Assembly: GCA_015075375.1 (NCBI GenBank)
Contig: JABTUM010000002.1
Span: 653,393 to 717,392, forward strand
DNA: 64,000 bases
Direction: 5' to 3'
Origin: Planctomycetota bacterium
GTDB lineage: Bacteria > Planctomycetota > SZUA-567 > H5-PLA8
Shown: piece by piece, positions 16,839 through 24,733 of the stretch
Layout: the number at the start of each line of letters is the position of its first letter
Numbering within the stretch: position 1 is the first letter of the stretch
Translations under genes and position numbers: made by a program
The notes under the pieces: generated by a model
The model's input: the letters and a program-made list of their open reading frames with translations, nothing else
What the model was told of the DNA's origin: nothing
Databases searched by the model: none

Positions 16839-16880
16839 CCTCTCCTCTCGTCGCACGGACCGCGGCCGGAGAGGTTTTTT
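16839..16880 (+). terminator. Riboswitch-controlled intrinsic terminator
   Basis: CCTCTCC (16839-16845) pairs with GGAGAGG (16868-16874), followed by TTTTTT (16875-16880), about 60 bases after the aptamer and 100 before the first gene. A competing pairing is possible between CGAGAG (16769-16774, next to P1) and CTCTCG (16845-16850), which would act as antiterminator when SAM is absent. The competition is inferred from complementarity. Confidence 0.8.
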
Positions 16881-16981
16881 GTTGCCTCCCCGCAACCGTG
16901 GCCGTCGATTTCGCTCCGCGTTCTCGCGGGCGGACCCTGTGTGTTCGAACCACCAGGCTGCCGGACGAGGGAGGACGATTC

Positions 16982-18265
16982 ATGCCCGCGAAGTTCATCA
17001 AGAGCCTCAAGTGCCGCGAGTGCGGCCGCCAGTATGACCTGAAGCCCGTGCACATCTGCGAGTACGACTTCGGTCCGCTGGAGGTCGACTACGATTACGA
17101 CGCGATCAAGAGCGTGCTGTCGCGCGAGACGATCGAGTCGCGCCCGAAGAACATGTGGCGCTACGCCGAATTCCTGCCGCTGGCGCAGGATCCGTCCGTC
17201 GGCAAAAACACCGGCTACACGCCGCTGATCCGAGCCGAACGGCTGGGCAAGGAACTGGGGCTCAAGAATCTCTGGGTCAAGAACGACGCGGTCAATTACC
17301 CGACGCTTTCGTTCAAGGACCGCGTGGTCAGCGTGGCGCTCTCGAAGGCCAAGGAGTTCGGCTTCGACACGGTTGCGTGCGCGACGACGGGGAACCTGGG
17401 CAATTCGGTGGCCGCGCAGTCGATCCGCGCCGGCCTCGAATGCTACATCTTCATGCCCGCGAACCTCGAACAGGGCAAGGTGGTCGGGACGAGCATCTAC
17501 GGCGTCCATGTCGTCGGCATCAGCGGGAATTACGACGGCGTCAACCGGCTCTGCAGCGAGATCGGAAACAAATTCGGCTGGGCCTTCGCGAACATCAACA
17601 TGCGCCCGTACTACGCCGAAGGGTCCAAGACCTTCGGGATGGAGATTTGCGAGCAACTCGGCTGGAAGGCGCCCGACCACGTGATCGTGCCGATGGCCGG
17701 CGGCAGCTTGATTTGCAAAATCCGCAAAGCCGTCGACGAGATGTACAAGACGGGGCTCATCGCGAGCAACCACACCAAAGTCTACGGCGCGCAGGCCGCC
17801 GGCTGTTCGCCCATCAGCACCGCGGTCAAGAAAGGCTGGGAACTCTTCAAGCCGGTCAAGCCCGAGACGATCGCGCGCTCCATCGCCATCGGCAATCCCG
17901 CCGACGGCTTCTACGCGATCAAGAATATCCGGGATAGCGGCGGGCACGCGGAGGACGTCACCGACGAAGAACTCGTCGAAGGCATCAAGCTGCTCGCGCG
18001 GACCGAAGGCATCTTTACCGAGACGGCCGGCGGCGTGACGGTGGCGGTCACGAAGAAGCTCGTCGAACAGGGCCGGATTCCCGCCGACGATTGCGTCGTC
18101 ATCAGCGTAACGGGGAACGGGTTGAAGACGCTCGAAGCCGTGACCAACGCCGTGCCGCGCCCGGATATCATCGAAGCGAAGCTGGCGGATTTCGAGGTGC
18201 TGGTCGAGAAGATCAAGACGCGCGGGAAGAACCCGGCGGCTCCGGTGGCGGCGGGCGGAAATTAA
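16982..18265 (+). CDS. Threonine synthase-like enzyme, probable thiocarboxylate-dependent homocysteine synthase (MetM-like)
   Basis: A 427-residue fold-type II PLP enzyme of the threonine synthase family. An N-terminal zinc-knuckle-like segment has C11, C14 and C26. The PLP lysine is K112 in YPTLSFKDRVV; typical threonine synthases read NPTGSFKDRG here, so the loop differs. VACATTGNLGNSVAAQS and VPMAGGSLI match the substrate and phosphate-binding loops. GGAGG lies just before the ATG. It is the first gene after a SAM-I riboswitch and before a ThiS/MoaD-like carrier, an E1 and a desulfurase. That context favours converting O-phosphohomoserine to homocysteine with protein-bound sulfur, as shown for MetM of Streptomyces, rather than to threonine. 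Threonine synthase remains the alternative. Confidence 0.85.
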   Translation: MPAKFIKSLKCRECGRQYDLKPVHICEYDFGPLEVDYDYDAIKSVLSRETIESRPKNMWRYAEFLPLAQDPSVGKNTGYTPLIRAERLGKELGLKNLWVKNDAVNYPTLSFKDRVVSVALSKAKEFGFDTVACATTGNLGNSVAAQSIRAGLECYIFMPANLEQGKVVGTSIYGVHVVGISGNYDGVNRLCSEIGNKFGWAFANINMRPYYAEGSKTFGMEICEQLGWKAPDHVIVPMAGGSLICKIRKAVDEMYKTGLIASNHTKVYGAQAAGCSPISTAVKKGWELFKPVKPETIARSIAIGNPADGFYAIKNIRDSGGHAEDVTDEELVEGIKLLARTEGIFTETAGGVTVAVTKKLVEQGRIPADDCVVISVTGNGLKTLEAVTNAVPRPDIIEAKLADFEVLVEKIKTRGKNPAAPVAAGGN

Positions 18266-18323
18266 CGCCGGTCATCGACGAACGGTAAACAGCGAACGGT
18301 AACGATAACCAAAGGAACTACAC

Positions 18324-18887
18324 ATGGCTGTAAAGGTTCGAATTCCCGAGGCCCTGCGCACGCTCACGGCGGGTGCGGATCTGGTGCAGGTCCAGGCCGC
18401 GACTGTGCAGGAGATGCTCGACGCGCTGGAAACGCAGCATAAGGGCTTCAAAGAACGCATTCTGGACGAGAAGGGCCAAGTGCGGCGCTTCGTGAATATC
18501 TTCGTCAATGAAGAGGACATCCGCTTTCAGGATAACCTCTCCACGGTGCTGCCGGACGGGACGGAAGTCTCGATCCTGCCCGCCGTCGCCGGCGGCGCGG
18601 CCAAAGCCAGGAAAGCTCCCGTCGCCGCGAAGCTGCCCGATGGCACCAAAGTCGTGCGCGTGTACCTCACGTTCGACGAGAAGACCACCGTGCGGCCGAT
18701 GATCTACGAACTGATCAAGAAGTTCGACGTGGTCCCGAACATTCGCACCGCCTCGTGCCAGGAAAACATGGCCATTATGAGCCTCTCGCTGTCGGGCCCC
18801 GAAGACGCGCTGGACCGTTCGATCCAGTGGCTGCGCAAGGAAGGCGTGCGGGTGGACCCGGTGGAAATGAATGTCGTGGAACCGTGA
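18324..18887 (+). CDS. ThiS/MoaD-like sulfur carrier fused to a NIL domain
   Basis: A 187-residue two-domain protein. Residues 1-91 are a ubiquitin-like sulfur carrier: VKVRIPEALRTLTAG, VQEMLDALE, FVNIFVNEEDIRF, DGTEVSILPAVAGG. G90-G91 would be the thiocarboxylated end of a normal carrier, but here the chain continues through a basic linker (AAKARKAPVAAK) into a NIL domain at about 105-184 (VVRVYLTFDEKTTVRPMIYEL, NIRTASCQENMAIMSLSLSG). NIL domains are known as the methionine-sensing C-terminal domain of MetN transporters. The carrier must therefore be cleaved after G91, or work differently. AAGGA lies seven bases before the ATG. It probably delivers sulfur to the upstream MetM-like enzyme. 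Confidence 0.88.
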   Translation: MAVKVRIPEALRTLTAGADLVQVQAATVQEMLDALETQHKGFKERILDEKGQVRRFVNIFVNEEDIRFQDNLSTVLPDGTEVSILPAVAGGAAKARKAPVAAKLPDGTKVVRVYLTFDEKTTVRPMIYELIKKFDVVPNIRTASCQENMAIMSLSLSGPEDALDRSIQWLRKEGVRVDPVEMNVVEP

Positions 18888-18998
18888 GCCGGAAGCGTGA
18901 TGCGCAGAACGTGAAATCGGCAAAGCGCGAGACTGTTCAAGTTGCGTTTCACGCAACACGTTTCTGAGACCGTGGCCGCCAGGAAAACGAGACTCCCC

Positions 18999-20048
18999 AT
19001 GTCACTCGAACGCTACAACCGCCAAGTCCTGCTTCCTTTCATCGGAGAGGAAGGGCAGCAACGGATCCTCGATTCCACGGCCGTCGTGATCGGCTGCGGC
19101 GCGCTGGGGACGGTCATTGCCAATGTCCTGGCGCGGGCGGGGGTGGGGCGCCTCAAGATCATCGACCGGGATTTCGTGGAAGAGAGCAACCTGCAGCGGC
19201 AGGTGCTTTTCGACGAATCCGATTGCCGCGAGAACTTGCCCAAGGCTGTCGCCGCCGAGCGCAAGGCCAAGCAGATCAACTCCTCGATCCAAATCGAGGG
19301 CATCGTCAGCGACGTGAACCCGACGAACATCGAAGAGTTCATCAAAGGCGCGACGGTGGTGGTGGACGGCGCGGACAATTTCGAGACGCGCTTTGTCCTT
19401 AACGATGCCTGCGTGAAGCACGGCATTCCGTGGATCTACGGCGCGGCGGTAGGGTCGGTCGGCCTCAGCATGACCGTGATACCCGGCAAGACGCCGTGTC
19501 TGCGCTGCATCTTCGAAACCGCGCCGCCTCCGGGGATGACGCCCACGTGCGACACCGCCGGTGTGCTGGGTTCGGTCACGGGCCTGATCGGGAATTACGA
19601 AGCCGCCGAGGCGATCAAGATCTGCGCCGGGCGGATGGACAACCTCAATACGAAGTTGTTCCAGATCGACCTCTGGACCGGCGAACAGCACGCCTTCAAA
19701 ATCGCCCGGGCGCGCGAAGTCGCCGACTGCCCGTGCTGCAAGCGCCGCCACTTCGAGTTCCTCGAAGGGCAGGGCGCGAGCAACACCACGAGCCTGTGCG
19801 GACGCAACGCGGTGCAGATCAATCCGCGCGGCGGCGTGAAGGTGAACCTCGACGAACTCGCCGGGCAGCTCCGCGCTTCCAGCGACGTGAAGAACCTGAC
19901 CGCCAACAAGTTCCTGCTCAAATTCAACGCGCCCGGCGGCGACGAAGGGCTCGAGATCACCGTCTTCCCCGACGCCCGTGCTATCGTTAAGGGAACCAAG
20001 CAAGTTCCCGTGGCGAGGACGGCGTACGCGAAGTACATCGGAGCTTGA
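18999..20048 (+). CDS. ThiF/MoeB-type E1-like adenylyltransferase for the sulfur carrier
   Basis: A 349-residue E1-like enzyme that adenylates the C-terminal glycine of a ubiquitin-like carrier before sulfur transfer. The start LERYNRQVLLPFIGEEGQ is typical; the ATP site is IGCGALG (31-37), with NLQRQVLF for the alpha-phosphate arginine. Zinc-binding cysteines are C167/C170 and C244/C247; C184 in PTCDTAG is the cysteine used for sulfur transfer in ThiF and MoeB. After SLCGRN (265-270) there is an extra C-terminal region of about 80 residues instead of a rhodanese domain. I chose ATG 18999; the longer frame to 18942 is not family-like. It follows the carrier by 111 bases. Confidence 0.92.
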   Translation: MSLERYNRQVLLPFIGEEGQQRILDSTAVVIGCGALGTVIANVLARAGVGRLKIIDRDFVEESNLQRQVLFDESDCRENLPKAVAAERKAKQINSSIQIEGIVSDVNPTNIEEFIKGATVVVDGADNFETRFVLNDACVKHGIPWIYGAAVGSVGLSMTVIPGKTPCLRCIFETAPPPGMTPTCDTAGVLGSVTGLIGNYEAAEAIKICAGRMDNLNTKLFQIDLWTGEQHAFKIARAREVADCPCCKRRHFEFLEGQGASNTTSLCGRNAVQINPRGGVKVNLDELAGQLRASSDVKNLTANKFLLKFNAPGGDEGLEITVFPDARAIVKGTKQVPVARTAYAKYIGA

Positions 20049-20128
20049 GCGAATAGATTTAGCCGCGCCGGATGCCGGATGGGCGGCTGTTGCGGAATTC
20101 GCCTTACGTTTTGCTTTCGAGGTTCACC

Positions 20129-21292
20129 ATGCTCTACTTCGACAACGCCGCGACCAGTTTCCCCAAGCCGCCCGAAGTCTTCGCGGCGATGCGGCAGTGC
20201 GCCGACGAAGCCGGCGGAAATCCCGGACGCAGCGGGCATCGCATGGCCACGGGCGCCGAAGCGCTGCTCGACGAGGCGCGCAACGCGCTGGGCAAGTTCT
20301 TTGGCGTGAAGGATCCGCACCGCGTCGTATTCACACTCAACTGCACCGATGCGCTGAACATGGGGATGAAGGGCTATCTGGACGTGCAGGCCGGCGCGCA
20401 CGTCGTCAGCAGCATGGGCGAGCACAACAGCGTCAACCGCCCGCTGCAGCATGCGCACGACGGCAAACGCCTGGAACTGCACCGCGTCGGGCTCGACGAA
20501 GCCGGAAGCTGGACGGTCGATGAAGTGCTGGACGCGGTCACGCCCAAGACCAAGCTGGTGGCGCTGACGCATTGCAGCAACGTGATCGGCACGGTTACGC
20601 CGGTGGCCGAACTGGGCCGCGCGCTGCGCGCGAAGCATCCCCAAGTCCGTTACCTGGTCGATGCCGCGCAGACCGCCGGAATCGTGCCGCTGGATTTGGA
20701 GGCCGCGTGCATCGACTTCCTGGCCTTCCCAGGGCACAAGGCGCTCTTTGGGCCGCCCGGCACCGGGGCGCTGCTGCTGGGCGAGCGCGTGACGCCGCAG
20801 GATCTGCATGCGTGGCGCGAGGGCGGCACCGGCGGCGATAGCCGTTCGCCGCACCAGCCGGAGCAGTTCCCCTATTATCTGGAAGGCGGGACGCCCAATA
20901 CGTTCGGCATCGCGGGCCTGTTGGCGGGCTTGCGCGTGGTCCAGAAGGCCGGCCCCGAAAAGATCCTCGCGCACGAACAGGCGCTGCAGGCGCGGCTGAT
21001 TGAGAAGCTCGGCGCCGACGAACGCTTTACGCTCTTCGGGACGCGCGACGCGAAGCGCAAGGCCGGGGTGCTCTCGATCGCGATCCGCGAACGCGATGCC
21101 GCGGAGACCGCGACGATCCTCGACAGCGCCTTCGAGATCTGCGTCCGGCCGGGGCTGCACTGCGCGCCGTACACGCATCAGGCTTTGGGCACCTTTGCGC
21201 AAGGCGGGACGATCCGGCTCTCGCCCGGCTACTTCAATACGCTCGACGAATGCGACCGGGTGGTCTCCGCGCTTCAGGAAATCGCATCGTAA
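20129..21292 (+). CDS. Class V cysteine desulfurase
   Basis: A 387-residue PLP enzyme that takes sulfur from cysteine as a persulfide. DNAATSFPKP at residues 5-14 is a hallmark of the family; D178 and Q181 in LVDAAQTAG and K204 in FPGHKALFGPPG hold PLP; the persulfide cysteine is C345 in RPGLHCAPYTHQ. It resembles the SufS-like subgroup rather than housekeeping IscS. The gene is the last of the riboswitch operon, 80 bases after the E1, so it most likely feeds sulfur to the carrier. GAGG lies six bases before the ATG. No iron-sulfur scaffold gene lies beside it, which favours a dedicated role in methionine synthesis. Confidence 0.92.
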   Translation: MLYFDNAATSFPKPPEVFAAMRQCADEAGGNPGRSGHRMATGAEALLDEARNALGKFFGVKDPHRVVFTLNCTDALNMGMKGYLDVQAGAHVVSSMGEHNSVNRPLQHAHDGKRLELHRVGLDEAGSWTVDEVLDAVTPKTKLVALTHCSNVIGTVTPVAELGRALRAKHPQVRYLVDAAQTAGIVPLDLEAACIDFLAFPGHKALFGPPGTGALLLGERVTPQDLHAWREGGTGGDSRSPHQPEQFPYYLEGGTPNTFGIAGLLAGLRVVQKAGPEKILAHEQALQARLIEKLGADERFTLFGTRDAKRKAGVLSIAIRERDAAETATILDSAFEICVRPGLHCAPYTHQALGTFAQGGTIRLSPGYFNTLDECDRVVSALQEIAS

Positions 21293-21350
21293 GTCTGCAG
21301 GGGTAACGCGGGCCTCGCGCCCGCAAGTTCTCGAGGCGGTTCGTCTTTCC

Positions 21351-21593
21351 ATGTCCGACGAGAAACCCGCCGCACCCTCCGCCGATCCCGGATATTCAGG
21401 CTGCCTTGGGATGTTGCTATCGCTGACGTTCCTTGCCATGGTCTGGATGGCCGTCTGCCTGGTCCTGTTTGCGTACGTGAGCCAGGAAGCGGCGGCGGCG
21501 GCGTTTTTCGTGCCGCCCGTGGGCCTGATGCTGTGGGCCATGTTTACCAAGCCATCGGGGGGCGGCGACGGCCCTTCCAAGCCCCTCAAGTGA
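21351..21593 (+). CDS. Small membrane protein after the sulfur operon
   Basis: An 80-residue protein with two hydrophobic helices (GMLLSLTFLAMVWMAVCLVL and AFFVPPVGLMLWAMF) and short hydrophilic ends. It begins 58 bases after the desulfurase stop, with a small GC hairpin in the gap (21308-21324), so it may or may not be co-transcribed. Unknown function; I see no reason to tie it to sulfur metabolism. Confidence 0.6.
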   Translation: MSDEKPAAPSADPGYSGCLGMLLSLTFLAMVWMAVCLVLFAYVSQEAAAAAFFVPPVGLMLWAMFTKPSGGGDGPSKPLK

Positions 21594-21620
21594 TTCTCTA
21601 ACTTTAAGCTGCGCAACGTA

Positions 21621-21649
21621 TTGAAGAAATTTTCGGGCGCGAGTATCCT
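21621..21649 (+). promoter_or_regulatory. Possible sigma-70-type promoter for dxr
   Basis: TTGAAG at 21621-21626 and TATCCT at 21644-21649 are 17 bases apart, about 107 bases upstream of the dxr ATG in a locally AT-richer gap. Assigned by eye. Confidence 0.4.
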
Positions 21650-21755
21650 CTTTTTCGCGAGCCGTTAGGATGCATGCGCTTCGAACCGATACCGAGAACG
21701 AGTGACCCGGCGCGATCGCGCCGGCGCGCCTGAGTTAAGGAAGCTGCTCCCGATC

Positions 21756-22904
21756 ATGAAAGCGCTCTGCATACTGGGCAGTACCGGCTCGATCGGCGTC
21801 AGCACACTGGACGTGGTGCGGCGCTTCCCCGACCGCTTCCGCGTGCGCAGCCTGGTGGCGCATCGCAACGTCGAGAAGCTGGTCGAGCAGGTCCGCGAGT
21901 TCCAGCCCGCGCGGGTGGGGCTGGTGGACGACGCCAAGCTGCCCGAATTAAAGGCCGCGCTGAAAGGGTATAAAGGCGAGATTCTGGGCGGCGCGCAGTC
22001 GGCCATCGCGCTGGCCGAAGAACCCGAGAGCGGCTACGTCGTCTCGGCCATTGTGGGCGCGGCGGGCCTCTTGCCGACGCTCGCGGCATTAAAGAAGGGC
22101 AAGGAAGTCGGGATCGCCAACAAAGAGCCGCTGGTGATGTGCGGGCCGCTGATGCGCAAGGCCGCCGACGAGTTTGGGGCGACGATCCTGCCCATCGACA
22201 GCGAGCATTGCGCGGTCTTTCAGTCGGCGCGCGCGGGCGCGGCCAAAGAGTTGCGCAAAATAGTGCTCACCGCCAGCGGCGGGCCGTTCCGAAAGACGCC
22301 GGCCGAAAAGCTTAAGACCGCCACCAAGGCCGATGCCCTCAAGCATCCCACCTGGAACATGGGCGCGAAGATCACGATCGACAGCGCCACGCTGATGAAC
22401 AAGGCGCTGGAGATCATCGAGGCACATTTCCTGTTCGATCTGCCCTACGAAGGGATTCACGTCTGGGTGCACCCGCAGTCCATCGTCCACGCGCTGGTGG
22501 AATTCACCGACGGGTCGGTCGTCGCGCAGTTGGGTCTTCCGGATATGCGCCTGCCGATTCAGTATGCGCTGACCTATCCCGAACGGCTCGACGGCGGCCT
22601 GCCGGTCCTGCCCATCGAACGGATGAAGGAACTGACCTTCGAAGAACCGGATCACGAACGCTTCCCGTCGCTGCAGTTCGCGTACCGCGCGGGGAAGGCG
22701 GGCGGGACGGCCCCGGCGGTCCTGAATGCGGCCAATGAAGAAGCGGTGAGCCTCTTCTTGCAAGAGAAAGTTCCGTTCGTGCGGATCTTCGATTTGGTCC
22801 GTGAAGCGCTGGATAAGCACAGCGTCCAACCGATGGACTCGCTGGAGACGGTGCTCGCCGCGGACCGTTGGGCGCGCGACTTCGTCCGGCATCAGGTAGA
22901 CTGA
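21756..22904 (+). CDS. dxr: 1-deoxy-D-xylulose 5-phosphate reductoisomerase
   Basis: A 382-residue enzyme of the MEP isoprenoid pathway that makes 2-C-methylerythritol 4-phosphate from DXP using NADPH. Landmarks are LGSTGSIGVSTLDVV at the NADPH site, IANKEPLVMCG, PIDSEHCAVFQ with metal-binding acidic residues, ASGGPFR, and HPTWNMGAKITIDSATLMNKALE. The ATG at 21756 begins the family-like sequence; a start at 21702 would add 18 residues. It stands before rseP, an arrangement also common elsewhere, although cdsA and uppS are not between or before them here. Confidence 0.97.
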   Translation: MKALCILGSTGSIGVSTLDVVRRFPDRFRVRSLVAHRNVEKLVEQVREFQPARVGLVDDAKLPELKAALKGYKGEILGGAQSAIALAEEPESGYVVSAIVGAAGLLPTLAALKKGKEVGIANKEPLVMCGPLMRKAADEFGATILPIDSEHCAVFQSARAGAAKELRKIVLTASGGPFRKTPAEKLKTATKADALKHPTWNMGAKITIDSATLMNKALEIIEAHFLFDLPYEGIHVWVHPQSIVHALVEFTDGSVVAQLGLPDMRLPIQYALTYPERLDGGLPVLPIERMKELTFEEPDHERFPSLQFAYRAGKAGGTAPAVLNAANEEAVSLFLQEKVPFVRIFDLVREALDKHSVQPMDSLETVLAADRWARDFVRHQVD

Positions 22905-22946
22905 GTACATTGGGCGCGGCAAGGCGCTCGTTTCATGCACAAGAGC

Positions 22947-22968
22947 AGCCCGCGCTTGGCGGCGGGCT
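22947..22968. other. GC-rich hairpin between dxr and rseP
   Basis: AGCCCGC (22947-22953) pairs with GCGGGCT (22962-22968) over an 8-base loop. No run of T follows, so it is at best a weak terminator or mRNA stabiliser. Confidence 0.4.
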
Positions 22969-23016
22969 TGGTTACGGATAAACCGCTACCCGCTTAGGTT
23001 AGGTCTGGGAGAAGGT

Positions 23017-24720
23017 ATGTTGGCATTGGGCGATACCGCGGCGTGGGCCTTTCAGGGCATGCCTGTCACGCTGGGCTTTCTGAGCATCGAAGCGGCGTAC
23101 GGCTGGCTGGGCGTCATCTTCGGCTTCTCCTCGCTGATCTTCGTGCACGAGATGGGCCACTTCCTGCTCGCCAAGTGGAATGGCGTGCGGGTGCATGTCT
23201 TCTCGATCGGCATGGGACCGTACGTGCTTTCGTTCACGAAGGGCGAGACGGTATACGTGCTCTCGCTGGTGCCCGTAGGCGGCTACGTGAAGATGGCGGG
23301 GCAGGACGACCTGCGCCCCGATCTGCCCGAAAACAAAGATCCTCACGACTACCGCAACAAAAAGCCCGGCCAGAAAGCTGCGATCCTTGCCGCCGGCGCG
23401 ATTTTTAACCTGATCTACGCCATGGTTCTCTTCACGCTGGCCTTCTACCAAGGCGTGGAAATGAAGACGCCGCGGGTGGGCGACGTGGTCCCCGATTCGC
23501 CCTTGGCGCAGGCCGAAGCTCTCGCCGAAGGCGACACCTACGTGCCGCGCCCGTTGCAGAAGGGGGATTTGATTCTTTCGGTCAACGGCGAAGCGGTGAA
23601 GAGCGACATGGAAGTGCTGCTCGCCGCCGCCGGATCCGGCCCCGGGAACCCCGTCTGGATCACCTACGCGAGGCCCCGTTACGGCGCCGACCAGCCCGAG
23701 CGCGATCCGGTTCGAGTGATTACGCGCAACGATGCGCGCTTCGGCGCGGCGACCATCGGCTGGTTCCCTTTCCTGGTCGAGCACCAATACCGCCTGGGCT
23801 TCGATGCGCCGATGCGCGTCTCGGTGGCCAGCGACCCGAAGGCGGATTCGCCCGCGGGCAAAGCGGGAATCATGAAGGGCGACGTGCTCGTGTCGGTGGA
23901 TGGCGAAGCGCTGACCAACGTGCCGCAATTGATGAACAAGATCCGAGCCGCCGAAGGTAAGCCGCAACAGTTCGCCGTCATGCGCGAAGGCGAAACGCTC
24001 GATTTGACCATTGCGGCCGAAGAGATCACCGAGGGCGACAAGAAGGTCTACCTGGTCGGCCTTCCTTTGAATGTATGCCATCCGGTGCTCAAGATCGATC
24101 CGTCCAGCGAAGCGTACGCGCTGGGCCTGCGCGAGGGGTACTGGCTCCGGGAAGTAAACCCCAACCGTGACGAGACCGCCATTACGCTCGCCTTTTACGA
24201 TCCGCTCGATCCGGAACGGACCGCGCAGACCATCCGGATCAAAAACGACGGCTCGGGCCCGGAAGACATGGCATTGAGCATCTATCTGGAACAGATGCAT
24301 GTCGTGAAGGCCGACGGGGTCTTTGAAGCGCTCGGGATGGCCTGGGACGATCTGGTCCGGCACTCCGTCTCGGTCTTCACCATCCTGCGCGGCCTGTTGA
24401 CGGGCAACGTGAGCCCCAAGTCGCTCTCCAGCGCCGTGGGCATCGGCAAGGCGACCTTCGACGTCTCGATGGACTCGTCTTTCATGAAGTACCTCTGGTT
24501 TATCGCGTTTATCTCCGTGAACTTGGGCGTGTTGCAGTTCGTGCCTATCCCGCTGCTGGACGGCTGGCACCTGCTTATGATTCTGGTGGAGAAGCTGAAG
24601 GGCGGCCCGGTGGCGCCGCGGATTCAGGAAGGCTTCCAGTACGTGGGGCTCTTCATCATTCTAAGTTTGTTGATTTACGCCACCAAGAACGACTTGATGC
24701 GCATCTTCGGTCAGCCGTAA
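23017..24720 (+). CDS. rseP: RIP metalloprotease RseP (site-2 protease)
   Basis: A 567-residue intramembrane zinc protease that cuts membrane-bound anti-sigma factors and leftover signal peptides. The zinc motif HEMGH is at 44-48 in the first membrane helix region, and GGYVKMAGQ follows. Two PDZ-like regions are visible (about 145-215 with DLILSVNGE, and about 280-350 with GIMKGDVLVSVDGE). The second catalytic motif, NLGVLQFVPIPLLDGWHL, carries the aspartate metal ligand near residue 515, with LDGW in place of the more usual LDGG. It is longer than the typical 450 residues because of an extra insert between the PDZ domains and the last helices. GGAGAAGGT precedes the ATG. Confidence 0.95.
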   Translation: MLALGDTAAWAFQGMPVTLGFLSIEAAYGWLGVIFGFSSLIFVHEMGHFLLAKWNGVRVHVFSIGMGPYVLSFTKGETVYVLSLVPVGGYVKMAGQDDLRPDLPENKDPHDYRNKKPGQKAAILAAGAIFNLIYAMVLFTLAFYQGVEMKTPRVGDVVPDSPLAQAEALAEGDTYVPRPLQKGDLILSVNGEAVKSDMEVLLAAAGSGPGNPVWITYARPRYGADQPERDPVRVITRNDARFGAATIGWFPFLVEHQYRLGFDAPMRVSVASDPKADSPAGKAGIMKGDVLVSVDGEALTNVPQLMNKIRAAEGKPQQFAVMREGETLDLTIAAEEITEGDKKVYLVGLPLNVCHPVLKIDPSSEAYALGLREGYWLREVNPNRDETAITLAFYDPLDPERTAQTIRIKNDGSGPEDMALSIYLEQMHVVKADGVFEALGMAWDDLVRHSVSVFTILRGLLTGNVSPKSLSSAVGIGKATFDVSMDSSFMKYLWFIAFISVNLGVLQFVPIPLLDGWHLLMILVEKLKGGPVAPRIQEGFQYVGLFIILSLLIYATKNDLMRIFGQP

Positions 24721-24733
24721 CAGGGAGGCCACG

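Noticed and set aside
18324..18887. Thiamine (ThiS) or molybdopterin (MoaD) carrier role
   Set aside because: No thi or moa gene is near, the operon has a SAM riboswitch and a NIL domain, and the first enzyme is threonine-synthase-like.
20129..21292. Housekeeping iron-sulfur cluster desulfurase (IscS/SufS)
   Set aside because: No scaffold or Suf/Isc partner is adjacent; the position as last gene of the riboswitch operon fits a dedicated role better, though dual use is possible.
19595..21616. A 673-residue minus-strand reading frame opposite the sulfur operon
   Set aside because: It crosses the opposite strand of two clear enzymes and contains only low-complexity Arg-rich sequence.
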